From assembly GCF_024519455.1 (NCBI RefSeq), contig NZ_JALJRY010000001.1, forward strand, positions 212,759 through 276,758: DNA of 64,000 bases. Direction: 5' to 3'. Under the pieces are notes generated by a model, which saw nothing but the letters and a program-made list of their open reading frames with translations, did no database searches and was not told where the DNA came from. Source of the stretch: Streptomyces sp. STR69 (GTDB lineage: Bacteria > Actinomycetota > Actinomycetes > Streptomycetales > Streptomycetaceae). Of the stretch, positions 52,114-61,101 are shown one piece after another; within the stretch, counting starts at the first letter, position 1; each line of letters begins with the position of its first letter. The position numbers and the translations under genes were made by a program.

Positions 52114-53160
52114 ATGAGCGACACAACCCCCCTCCTGGACGTCAGCGGGCTGACCAAACACTTCCCGATCAAGGGCGGCTTCCCGATCCGCCGTACGGTC
52201 GGTGCCGTGCAGGCCGTCGACGGGCTCGACTTCCAGGTCGGCGAGGGCGAGAGCCTGGGCCTGGTCGGCGAGTCCGGCTGCGGCAAGTCGACCACGGGCC
52301 GGCTGATCACCCGGCTCCTGGAGCCGACGGCCGGCAACATCACCTACCGCGGCCAGGACATCACCCACGCGGGCCGCAAGCAGCTGGCGCCGATCCGGTC
52401 CGAGATCCAGATGATCTTCCAGGACCCGTACGCCTCCCTGAACCCGCGCCAGACGGTCGGAAAGATCGTGTCCGGCCCGATGGAGATCAACCGCATCAAC
52501 CCGCCCGGTGGCCGCGAGGCCCGGGTCCGGGAGCTGTTGGAGATCGTGGGCCTCAACCCCGAGCACTACAACCGCTTCCCGCACGAGTTCTCCGGCGGCC
52601 AGCGCCAACGCATCGGCGTGGCAAGGGCGTTGGCCCTCGAACCGAAGCTGATCGTCGCCGACGAACCGGTCTCCGCCCTGGACGTCTCCATCCAGGCCCA
52701 GGTCGTCAACCTGCTCCAGAAGGTCCAGAAGGAACTCGGCATCGCGTTCGTGTTCATCGCCCACGACCTGGCGATCGTCCGGCACTTCTCACAGCGGGTC
52801 GCGGTAATGTATCTCGGCAAGATTGTGGAGATCGCCGACCGCGACGACCTGTACGGCAACCCGCGCCACCCCTATACGCGGGCCCTGTTGTCCGCCGTGC
52901 CCGAGGCCACGGTGGACGAGACGCCCGCCCGGGAGCGCATCCGGCTGGTCGGTGACGTGCCGTCGCCGATCAACCCGCCGACCGGCTGCCGTTTCCGCAC
53001 CCGCTGCTGGAAGGCGACGGAGAAGTGCGCGACGGAGGCTCCACCGCTGGTGCAGGTCGAGGGCAACAAGCCCGGCCACCTGACCGCGTGCCACTACCCC
53101 GAGACGGCGGACACGGTTCCGGCACCCCGTCTCGCCAAGGACCCCGAGGCGGCGGCCTGA
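52114..53160 (+). CDS. BldK-type oligopeptide ABC ATPase (OppF-like), cassette 2
   Basis: 348 aa. Walker [11 protein letters not shown] loop IFQDPYASLNPRQTVGKI, signature [17 protein letters not shown], Walker [14 protein letters not shown] switch FIAHDLAIVRHF, C-terminal [15 protein letters not shown]...TACHY. Bases 52474-52745 are nearly identical to the inverted counterpart in cassette 3. It is the last gene of the operon and 25 bp downstream of the OppD-like gene. Confidence 0.93.
   Translation: MSDTTPLLDVSGLTKHFPIKGGFPIRRTVGAVQAVDGLDFQVGEGESLGLVGESGCGKSTTGRLITRLLEPTAGNITYRGQDITHAGRKQLAPIRSEIQMIFQDPYASLNPRQTVGKIVSGPMEINRINPPGGREARVRELLEIVGLNPEHYNRFPHEFSGGQRQRIGVARALALEPKLIVADEPVSALDVSIQAQVVNLLQKVQKELGIAFVFIAHDLAIVRHFSQRVAVMYLGKIVEIADRDDLYGNPRHPYTRALLSAVPEATVDETPARERIRLVGDVPSPINPPTGCRFRTRCWKATEKCATEAPPLVQVEGNKPGHLTACHYPETADTVPAPRLAKDPEAAA
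52474..52745 (+). repeat. 272-bp near-identical inverted repeat, left copy (partner 54469-54740)
   Basis: Compared base by base with the reverse complement of 54469-54740, only two differences occur (positions 52617 and 52725). It covers the central part of the OppF-like ATPase gene, including the signature motif and Walker B. Flanking parts of the same genes differ at many synonymous sites. Confidence 0.9.
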
Positions 53161-53247
53161 CACACCCCTTTAGTCAGCCGCCCCCTTCAGGAACGGACTT
53201 TCACCGGCCCATTGACCCGAGCCCATGAACGTCCGGTTCCAGGGGAC

Positions 53248-53279
53248 GAAGGCCCGCGCCCACCCAGGCGCGGGCCTTC
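53248..53279. terminator. Terminator between cassette 2 and the VOC gene
   Basis: 13-bp perfect stem GAAGGCCCGCGCC / GGCGCGGGCCTTC with loop CACCCA, 88 bp past the ATPase stop and 16 bp from the convergent VOC stop. Probably bidirectional. Confidence 0.8.
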
Positions 53280-53294
53280 GCCACACCCGGAGAC

Positions 53295-53681
53295 TCAGCC
53301 CAACTCTCCCCGTTCCACACAGAATTCATTGCCCTCGGGATCTTCGAGAACGACCCAGCCGCCGCCGTCCGGACGGGTGTGGTCGGCGACCTTCGTGGCA
53401 CCGAGTTCCAGTGCCCGCTCGACCTCCTGCGCACGGGTCCGTCCGTGCGGCTGCAGATCCAGGTGGACCCGGTTCTTCGCGGCCTTGGCCTCCGGTACGC
53501 GCACGAAGAGCAGCGTCGGCCCGCCGTCGGGGTCCACGATCACCGCCTCCGGATCGCCGGGCTTGTCGTCGTCGGCCAACGGCCGCCCCAGCAACTCGCT
53601 CCAGAACAGGCCGAGTTCATAGGGGTCGCCGGTGCAGTCGAAGGTGAGGGTACGGATGCTGGGGTTCAGGGCATTTGTCAT
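53295..53681 (-). CDS. VOC (glyoxalase/bleomycin-resistance-like) family protein
   Basis: 128 aa from ATG 53681. Two beta-alpha-beta-beta-beta units are visible: IRTLTFDCTGDPYELGLFWSELLGRPLADDD and NRVHLDLQPHGRTRAQEVERALELGATKVADH...WVVLEDPEGNEFCVE. HLDL and the C-terminal NEFCV carry the usual metal-ligand positions. VOC proteins include glyoxalases, dioxygenases and drug-binding proteins; the role here is unknown. It lies alone between cassettes 2 and 3. Confidence 0.85.
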   Translation of the reverse strand: MTNALNPSIRTLTFDCTGDPYELGLFWSELLGRPLADDDKPGDPEAVIVDPDGGPTLLFVRVPEAKAAKNRVHLDLQPHGRTRAQEVERALELGATKVADHTRPDGGGWVVLEDPEGNEFCVERGELG

Positions 53682-53904
53682 CGCGCCGAGCATTCCGGAG
53701 GGCGGCGCCGATGTCGACCGGTTAAATACTGCGGCCTTACGGTCGGCGGAGGTTCGGAAGCCCGCAAAGAAATGAACGGGCCCACCGTCCGGCTGCTTCC
53801 CGTGCGGCAAGGCCGCGATGCTGGTGCGGGCGCGGGCCGTTCGCTCCCTCTGCGAGCCCTGAGATCATTACTGTGGCTGAGCCTGTGGGGTAGGAGGTTG
53901 CTGA

Positions 53905-53965
53905 AAGCTGGGTCCCAAACTAACCACTCACGTACCCCATGACAGGTTAGTCCGACACCCAGCTT
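53905..53965 (-). other. Imperfect long hairpin downstream of the cassette 3 operon
   Basis: AAGCTGGGT...ACTAACC (53905-53925) can pair with GGTTAGT...ACCCAGCTT (53945-53965), giving 9 + 7 bp stems with an internal loop. It lies about 60 bp past the stop of the minus-strand operon (54024) in a 342-bp gap without genes. It may be a terminator, a small RNA or the trace of a mobile element. Confidence 0.4.
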
Positions 53966-54023
53966 CCAGAAGACCGGGTGGAGGCAGCGGGCTGCAAAGT
54001 ATGCCCGGGGAGAGGCAATTGCC

Positions 54024-55145
<1,122 letters not shown>

Positions 55146-55156
55146 GACGTCTCCTC

Positions 55157-56218
55157 CTAGCCCAGTCGGGGCTTGATCTCTTCGATGAAGATGGTCCGCT
55201 TCTGGTCCGCCGTGAGGTGGCATGCCGAGGAGCGGTCGGGGGCGAGCAGCGGGCGTTCGTTCACGCAGCGGGCGCCGCCGACCCGGTCCTGGAAGGTGCA
55301 GCGGGGGTGGAAGCGGCAGCCCGTGGGCGGGTTCAGCAGGGACGGCGGGGTGCCGGGGATGGGGGCCAGGGGCGCGCTCAGGTCCGAGTCCAGCCGCGGC
55401 ATGGAGTTCAACAGGCCCCAGGTGTAGGGGTGTTGGGGCGAGCGGAGGACCTCGTTCGTCGTGCCGTATTCCACCGCGCCGCCCGCGTACATCACCATGA
55501 TGTCGTCGGCCATGTCGGCGATCACGCCGAGGTCGTGCGTGATGAAGACGATCCCCGAGCCGAACTCCTGTTGCAGGTCCTTCAGCAGGTCGAGGATCTG
55601 GGCCTGGACGGTGACGTCGAGGGCGGTCGTGGGTTCGTCGGCGATCAGCAGGTCGGGGTCGCAGACCAGGGCCATGGCGATCATCGCGCGCTGGCGCATA
55701 CCGCCGGAGAACTGGTGGGGGTAGTCCTTCGCCCGTTCCTTCGGGTTGGGGATGCCGACCTTGCCGAGCATCTCCACGGCGCGGTCCCACGCGGTCCGTT
55801 TGGAGGCGCCCATGTGTTTCATGTACGGCTCGGCGATCTGGCGTCCCACCGTGTAGTACGGGGAGAGCGCGGTGAGCGGGTCCTGGAAGATCATGGCGGC
55901 CTTGTTGCCGCGGATCTTCTCCAGGTCGTGCTCACGGGCGGTGGTCAACTCCTGGCCGTCCAGGAGGATTTCGCCCTCGACGGTGGTGAACATCGGGTTG
56001 TGCAGGCCGAGGATCGTCAGGTTGGTGACGGACTTGCCGGAGCCCGACTCCCCCACGATGCCGAGGGTCTTGCCGCGTTGGACGTCGAAGGAGAGACCGT
56101 CGACGGCGCGCACGATGCCGTCCTCGGTCTTGAAGCTGACGTAGAGGTCCCGCACCGAGAGAAGGGCACCCGCGTCGGCCGGCGAGGGAACGCCGGCTTC
56201 CTTGGTCAATGTGGTCAC
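55157..56218 (-). CDS. bldKD: BldK-type oligopeptide ABC ATPase (OppD-like), cassette 3
   Basis: 353 aa from GTG 56218, preceded by AGGAGC. Walker [11 protein letters not shown] loop [19 protein letters not shown], signature [17 protein letters not shown], Walker [14 protein letters not shown] switch [12 protein letters not shown]-terminal [19 protein letters not shown]...SACHL. Separated by 8 bp from the upstream permease and 11 bp from the next ATPase, so one transcript is likely. Confidence 0.9.
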   Translation of the reverse strand: MTTLTKEAGVPSPADAGALLSVRDLYVSFKTEDGIVRAVDGLSFDVQRGKTLGIVGESGSGKSVTNLTILGLHNPMFTTVEGEILLDGQELTTAREHDLEKIRGNKAAMIFQDPLTALSPYYTVGRQIAEPYMKHMGASKRTAWDRAVEMLGKVGIPNPKERAKDYPHQFSGGMRQRAMIAMALVCDPDLLIADEPTTALDVTVQAQILDLLKDLQQEFGSGIVFITHDLGVIADMADDIMVMYAGGAVEYGTTNEVLRSPQHPYTWGLLNSMPRLDSDLSAPLAPIPGTPPSLLNPPTGCRFHPRCTFQDRVGGARCVNERPLLAPDRSSACHLTADQKRTIFIEEIKPRLG

Positions 56219-56226
56219 GAGTGCTC

Positions 56227-57207
56227 CTAGGCCAGCCGCACGCGCGGGTCGATGAAGGCGTAGCAGGCGTCGACGATGATGTTGAAGAGGAGAATCATGG
56301 TGGCGGAGAAGATCATCACGCCCAGCAGCAGCGGCAGATCGCTGAAGAAGACGGCCTGTACGGCGAGTTGGCCGAGGCCCGGCAGGCTGAAGGTGTACTC
56401 GGTGATGATGGCACCGCCGAGCAGCGCGCCCAGGTCGATGCCGAAGATGGTGACGATGGGGATCAGCGAGCCGCGCCAGGCGTAGCGGAAGAAGACGTAT
56501 CTGCGGGACATCCCCTTCGCCTTGGCCGTACGGACGTGTTCCTCCTGGAGCTGTTCGATCATCGCCGAGCGCGCCATACGCGTGTACTGCGCGGCGAAGA
56601 TCGTCGACAGCACCACCCAGGGGATGATCAGGCCCGTGAACCAGGTGACCGGATTCGCGGTGAAGTTGTTGTACGCCGGCTTGTCGAAGATGTGGGTCTG
56701 GTAGACGAGCAGCGCCAGTGCCAGTGGTCCCAGGAAGTAGATCTGCATCGAACTGAGCACCATCGCCCCGGCCGTGGCCGTCTTGTCGATGAGCGTGCCG
56801 CGCTTCCAGGCGGCGAGCAGACCGGTACCGAGACCGATGAGCAGGAAGAAGAACGCGCCACCGAGGGTGAGCGAGACGGTGGTGGGCAGCCGGTCGATCA
56901 GGGTGGCCCAGACCTGGTCGTTGGTGTGGTACGAGTACCCGAAACACGGGGCGGGGCACGGGCCTTGGGCGAAGCCGTTGCTGCCCACGACGAGATTCTT
57001 GAGGAAGATCCAGTACTGCGTGGTGATCGGCTTGTCGAGGCCGAGCACATGGTGGATGTTCGCGAGGCTCGTCGGGTTGCAGGTCTTGCCGCACATCAGC
57101 AGCCCTGGATCACGTGGCATCCCGAAGAACAACACGAACGTGACGATGCTCAGCAGGAACAGGATGACGACGGCGCCGAGGAACCGGCGGACGAGGAAGC
57201 GCAGCAT
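56227..57207 (-). CDS. bldKC: BldK-type oligopeptide ABC permease (OppB-like), cassette 3
   Basis: 326 aa. Starts MLRFLVRRFLGAVVILFLLSIVTFVLFFGMPRDP. The first external loop has four cysteines, MCGKTC and PCPAPCFGYS. EAA loop TAKAKGMSRRYVFFRYAWRGSLIP; C-terminus DACYAFIDPRVRLA. An in-frame upstream ATG at 57279 lies inside the hairpin region and is rejected. Confidence 0.9.
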   Translation of the reverse strand: MLRFLVRRFLGAVVILFLLSIVTFVLFFGMPRDPGLLMCGKTCNPTSLANIHHVLGLDKPITTQYWIFLKNLVVGSNGFAQGPCPAPCFGYSYHTNDQVWATLIDRLPTTVSLTLGGAFFFLLIGLGTGLLAAWKRGTLIDKTATAGAMVLSSMQIYFLGPLALALLVYQTHIFDKPAYNNFTANPVTWFTGLIIPWVVLSTIFAAQYTRMARSAMIEQLQEEHVRTAKAKGMSRRYVFFRYAWRGSLIPIVTIFGIDLGALLGGAIITEYTFSLPGLGQLAVQAVFFSDLPLLLGVMIFSATMILLFNIIVDACYAFIDPRVRLA

Positions 57208-57237
57208 GACAGGGGCAGCTCTCTGACGTCGGCGGGC

Positions 57238-57292
57238 CGTCCGGCACCCGGTGTGTCGCCCCGGAGGCGACAGGAGCACCGGGTGCCGGACG
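57238..57292 (-). terminator. Strong intra-operon hairpin after the cassette 3 binding-protein gene
   Basis: CGTCCGGCACCCGGTG (57238-57253) pairs perfectly with CACCGGGTGCCGGACG (57277-57292); inside, TGTCGCC pairs with GGCGACA. Together 23 bp of stem. It lies between the binding-protein stop (57301) and the permease start (57207) of the same operon. Confidence 0.8.
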
Positions 57293-57300
57293 GACGGCGG

Positions 57301-59109
57301 TTACTTGACGAACAGGCGACGCGGGTCGACGCCGCCGATGACGTCGTCGTAGACCAGGCCGCCGACCTTGGAGCCGGCGATCTGGGTCTGCTTGTAGTAC
57401 GCGGTCGGGACGAAGGCGACGACGTCCTTCACGAGGTACTCGTCGATCTTCTCCCAGGCCGCCGCGGCCTTTACCGGGTCGGTGATCTTGTTCGCCGCGT
57501 CGATGTCGGCGTTCACCTTGGGGTCGTTGACCTGCGGGTAGTTCTGCGCACCGTCGGCGATGACGCGTCCGTCGTAGAGCGGCGGGATGACGGTCGAGGC
57601 GGACGGCCAGTCGGCACCCCACGCGCTGTGGAAGATGTCGTAGTTGTTGTTCAGCTTGCTGACCTGGTCGTAGTAGGTCTCGGCCGGGATCTCCTGGCGC
57701 TGGACGTCGAAGCCGGCCTTCTTCAGGCCCGCCGCCATGGCGGTGGAGTACTGCTGGCCCTCGGGGGTGTTGATGTAGCCGAAGGTCAGCTTCATGTTGA
57801 GCTTGCCGGCCTTCTTCAGCAGCGCCTTGGCCTTGGCCGGGTCACCTGCGGGGTTCTTCTTCTTGCCCCACGGGTCGAACGCGGCGTTGTAGCCGGAGAC
57901 GGTCGGGCTGATCGTGCCGCCGGCGGTCTCCATGGCGTCGGTGCCGCCGTAGGCGCGGAGGAACGGCGTGACCGGCAGCGCGTAGGCGATGGCCTCGCGG
58001 ACCGTCTTGTCCTTCAGGGCCGGGTGGCTCAGGTTGATGTTCATCTGGCCCACGTACGGCTGGTAGCCGGAGATCGTGCGGGACTTCAGCTTCGGGTCCT
58101 TGAGCACGCTGGACAGGTTGCCCGCGTCGACCTGGTTGTTGAAGCTGAGGCCGGTCTGGTCGGCGCCGCTGTCGGCGAGGAGCGCCTTCGTGGACGTCTC
58201 GTACTGCTGGTTGAACGTGAAGTTGAACTGGTCCACGTACTGGTTGCGGATCGGGTCCGTCTTCGGGTCCCAGTTGGTGTTCTTCACGAGCACCATCGAC
58301 TTGCCGGACTTGAACGACTGGATCTTGTACGGGCCGCTCGTGACCGGTGCCTTGTCGTACTTGACCTGGGTGTCACCCTTGGCCGACACGACGGCATAGC
58401 CCGCCATGGCGAGGGCGTACGGCAGGTCGGCGTGCGGCGACTTGAAGTGGAAGATGACGGTCTTGGCGTCCGGGGTCTCCAGGACGGTGCTCGGCAGGTG
58501 CTTGCCCTTGTACGGGCCGTCCGGCAGCAGCTTGCGGTAGTCGACACCGGAGGTGTCGGCCATCCACTGCTGGAGGTAGGTCGGGCCCTGGTTGATGAAG
58601 GTCGCGAAGAGCCGCTCGAAGGTCTGACGGAAGTCCGTGGACGTGATCGGCGTGCCGTCCGCGAACTTTATGCCGTCCTTGAGGGTGTACTTCCAGGTCT
58701 TGCCGCCGTCCGAGGGCGTACCGGAGTCGGTGGCGAGGTCGCCGACGACCTCGTGCGTCTTGCCGTTGGCGCTCGCCTTGTAGCCCGTCAGGCCCCGGTG
58801 GATCAGGGTCGCCAGCGAGCCCTCGTCGGAGACGTAGATCTGGGCCGGGTCGAGGTGGGCGTAGCTGTCACGCTGGAGCACCTCCATCGTGCCGCCCGCC
58901 TTGGCGCCCGGTACGGCCGCGGCCGGTCCGGTGGAGTCCGCGGCGTTGCCGAACTTGATCGACTTCTGCTGTCTTGCCGCGTTCTCCTTGTCCTGCTTGT
59001 TGTTGTCGCTCGCGTCGCTGCCGCCCTTGCTGCAACCGGTGAGCACAAGAGCCCCGGCCGCGAGCACGGAGAGCGCGGCGTATACGTGGCGTCCGCCCCT
59101 ACTCATCAC
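57301..59109 (-). CDS. bldKB: BldK-type oligopeptide-binding lipoprotein (BldKB-like), cassette 3
   Basis: 602 aa, a length close to what I recall for BldKB. Signal peptide MMSRGGRHVYAALSVLAAGALVLTGC with lipobox LTGC (Cys26), Sec type. The mature part has a charged linker, then KSIKFGNAADSTGPAAAVPGAKAGGTMEVLQRDSYAHLDPAQIYVSDE; SBP family 5. ATG 59109 gives a normal signal peptide. In S. coelicolor BldKB imports an extracellular peptide needed for aerial growth; that this protein does so is inference from order and similarity. Confidence 0.9.
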   Translation of the reverse strand: MMSRGGRHVYAALSVLAAGALVLTGCSKGGSDASDNNKQDKENAARQQKSIKFGNAADSTGPAAAVPGAKAGGTMEVLQRDSYAHLDPAQIYVSDEGSLATLIHRGLTGYKASANGKTHEVVGDLATDSGTPSDGGKTWKYTLKDGIKFADGTPITSTDFRQTFERLFATFINQGPTYLQQWMADTSGVDYRKLLPDGPYKGKHLPSTVLETPDAKTVIFHFKSPHADLPYALAMAGYAVVSAKGDTQVKYDKAPVTSGPYKIQSFKSGKSMVLVKNTNWDPKTDPIRNQYVDQFNFTFNQQYETSTKALLADSGADQTGLSFNNQVDAGNLSSVLKDPKLKSRTISGYQPYVGQMNINLSHPALKDKTVREAIAYALPVTPFLRAYGGTDAMETAGGTISPTVSGYNAAFDPWGKKKNPAGDPAKAKALLKKAGKLNMKLTFGYINTPEGQQYSTAMAAGLKKAGFDVQRQEIPAETYYDQVSKLNNNYDIFHSAWGADWPSASTVIPPLYDGRVIADGAQNYPQVNDPKVNADIDAANKITDPVKAAAAWEKIDEYLVKDVVAFVPTAYYKQTQIAGSKVGGLVYDDVIGGVDPRRLFVK

Positions 59110-59231
59110 TCAGTTTCCACCCATCTGTGTGTCACCAGTGCACAAAGGAATTCCCGTGCTGGATCGCCGTGCTGGATTGCTGTGCTGTATTGCCGTGCGG
59201 TATCCGGGCGCGGACGCCCACCAACGGACGG

Positions 59232-60266
59232 TCAGCGTGCCGTCTTGGGATCGAAGGCGTCCCTGACCGAGTCCCCGAGCAGGTTGAAGGCCACGATGAA
59301 GATGATCATCGAGACACCCGGGAAGAACATGTAGGTGATGTCGTTCGACATCACGAGTTCGGTGGACGCCTTGGAGAACATCTGTCCCCAGTCCGGCGTC
59401 GGTTCGACGATGCCCACGCCCAGGTAGGACAGCCCGGCCTCGGCGGTCACGAAGTTGGGCAGCATGTACGTGGACTGCACCAGGATCGGCGTGACCACGT
59501 TCGGCAGGATCTCTTTGCTGATGATCCGCCAGGGCGAGGCTCCGCTGACCCTGGCCGCCTCGATGAACTCCCGTTCGCGCAGCGCCAGACTGGTGCCGCG
59601 CAGGATACGGGCGAGGCTCATCCAGCCCAGGAACCACTGCACCGCGATGAGCGCGACGACACGGACGTAGGTCGGTGTCTCGTCGGTCGGGCTCACGAAG
59701 AGGGAGACCACGACCGGCATGCTGGCGATGAAGAAGAGCTGGGCGGGGAAGGCGAGGAGGAAGTCGATGACCCGGCTGATGAAGTAGTCGGGCTTGCCGC
59801 CGAGATAGCCGGACGCGACACCGAGCAGGATGCCGGTGAGCACGGTCGCGATCGTCACGCAGACGGAGATCATCAGCGAGGTGCGGATGCCGTAGATGAG
59901 CTTGGTGAACACGTCGTAGCCGTTGCCCGGTTCGAGGCCGAACCAGAACTGGCTGCTGATCCCGCCGTTGGGCTGCAGCGGCACACCCGCGCTGTCGAAG
60001 AGCTCGGGGCGTTCGTCCGCGTACACGGTGTACGGGTCCTTGCCGTACAGCTTCGAGATCAGCGGAGCGAGGAGTCCGACGAGGAAGAAGAAGCCCACCA
60101 CGTAGGCGGAGATGATGCCGGTGCGGTCGCGCTTGAAGCGGACCCACATCAGCTGGCCGGGCGACCGGCCCTCCAGCTTCTTGGCCTCGGGTTCGGTCTT
60201 CGGCCCTGGTTCGCCGTCGACGACGACCGAGGTTCCGCCGCCCTCAATGTCGATAGGACTTGTCAC
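59232..60266 (-). CDS. bldKA: BldK-type oligopeptide ABC permease (OppC-like), cassette 3
   Basis: 344 aa from GTG 60266. A 45-residue polar N-terminus ends GQLMWVRFKRDRTGIISAYVVGFFFLVGLLAPLISKLYGKDPYTVYADERPELFD, matching the first permease of cassette 2. EAA loop EAARVSGASPWRIISKEILPNVV; C-terminus FNLLGDSVRDAFDPKTAR. First gene of the operon; the 776-bp non-coding stretch upstream should hold its promoter. Confidence 0.9.
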   Translation of the reverse strand: MTSPIDIEGGGTSVVVDGEPGPKTEPEAKKLEGRSPGQLMWVRFKRDRTGIISAYVVGFFFLVGLLAPLISKLYGKDPYTVYADERPELFDSAGVPLQPNGGISSQFWFGLEPGNGYDVFTKLIYGIRTSLMISVCVTIATVLTGILLGVASGYLGGKPDYFISRVIDFLLAFPAQLFFIASMPVVVSLFVSPTDETPTYVRVVALIAVQWFLGWMSLARILRGTSLALREREFIEAARVSGASPWRIISKEILPNVVTPILVQSTYMLPNFVTAEAGLSYLGVGIVEPTPDWGQMFSKASTELVMSNDITYMFFPGVSMIIFIVAFNLLGDSVRDAFDPKTAR

Positions 60267-61042
60267 TGTTCGCCCATTTCACAGGTGTGGGTGTGCCGAG
60301 CGGACGATCCGCGCAGGGTGTGCGCGATCGCCGGTCGGATCCAGGAGAGAGGTTCGAAACGTCCCGAGCGGCGGGAGATCCCGCAGCCGGACGCGCGTAG
60401 TTGAGCGGCTGCACTAGGCTGCCGGCCGACTCCTCAGAGCCAATCTCCGCATGGGCGGCCGAAGTTGCTACTGACGGACGGCGTGTCCCACCTGGCGTTC
60501 GTGACACCACGCATGGGGCTCCTCCTCATGACTCCACGTGTTCACCAACAGGAGGGGGTTGACGCCTTTCCCCCGTCACCCCTGACGGAGGGTCAGACAC
60601 CCCCTGGTGCTCGCGAGTCGGCGCCGTCCCCACGGCGCGATGACCCATTGACCCGAGCGTTACGCGGCTAACTATCTGCCATGTGCCAGGTGCCGACCAC
60701 TGTCTTTAAATCTCAATTCAGTCACAGCTGACGCTCACATCTTCCAAAATCCGGACAAAGGGTTTGGCGAAAGATGCCTGCGAAACGGACTTGTTACACA
60801 ACTTTCGGACACGGCTCTCCGCATTGCGGACGAGCGGAGGGGAAAATCGTTTGCTTCCGGCGGCCGGAGGGTCAACCTCCATGTCGCAGGCCGGAAGAGC
60901 GTCGGACGGTCAGAACGCCGGTCCGCATTCGGACGACCCTATCGAGACAGAACCATGGGCACAGGTCCTGGGGTCTCCATGGCTGAATCATAGGGAAAAC
61001 CCTGTAGCCCGTCGTGCACGTGTGCCGGGCACAGCGAACGGA
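60267..61042. other. 776-bp non-coding region between the BldK-type operon and typA
   Basis: No credible gene on either strand. Parts are unusually AT-rich for this genome (60660-60790, with TTTAAATCTCAATTCAGTCA near 60706 and AAAATCCGGACAAAGGGTTT near 60746). Such a long leader upstream of a developmental transporter operon probably holds regulator sites or a long 5' UTR. I could not identify a confident promoter or a known regulator box. Confidence 0.5.
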
Positions 61043-61083
61043 CTGAGCCCGGGCACCCCCAAGAAGGGGGCGCCCGGGCTCAG
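61043..61083 (-). terminator. Terminator of typA
   Basis: 18-bp stem (61043-61060 with 61066-61083, one A-C mismatch) with loop AAGAA, 18 bp past the typA stop. Confidence 0.85.
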
Positions 61084-61101
61084 TTGGGCTGTACCGGTGC
61101 G

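Noticed and set aside
53860..54010. tRNA gene or phage attachment site in the gap between the VOC gene and cassette 3
   Set aside because: No cloverleaf, T-loop consensus or CCA end could be formed, and no integrase is nearby.
56209..59334. A 1041-codon open frame on the plus strand opposite cassette 3
   Set aside because: It is a mirror frame of strongly biased GC-rich genes. The product is Gly/Arg/Val-rich with no domain, while the minus-strand genes have complete family motifs, signal peptides and ribosome-binding sites.
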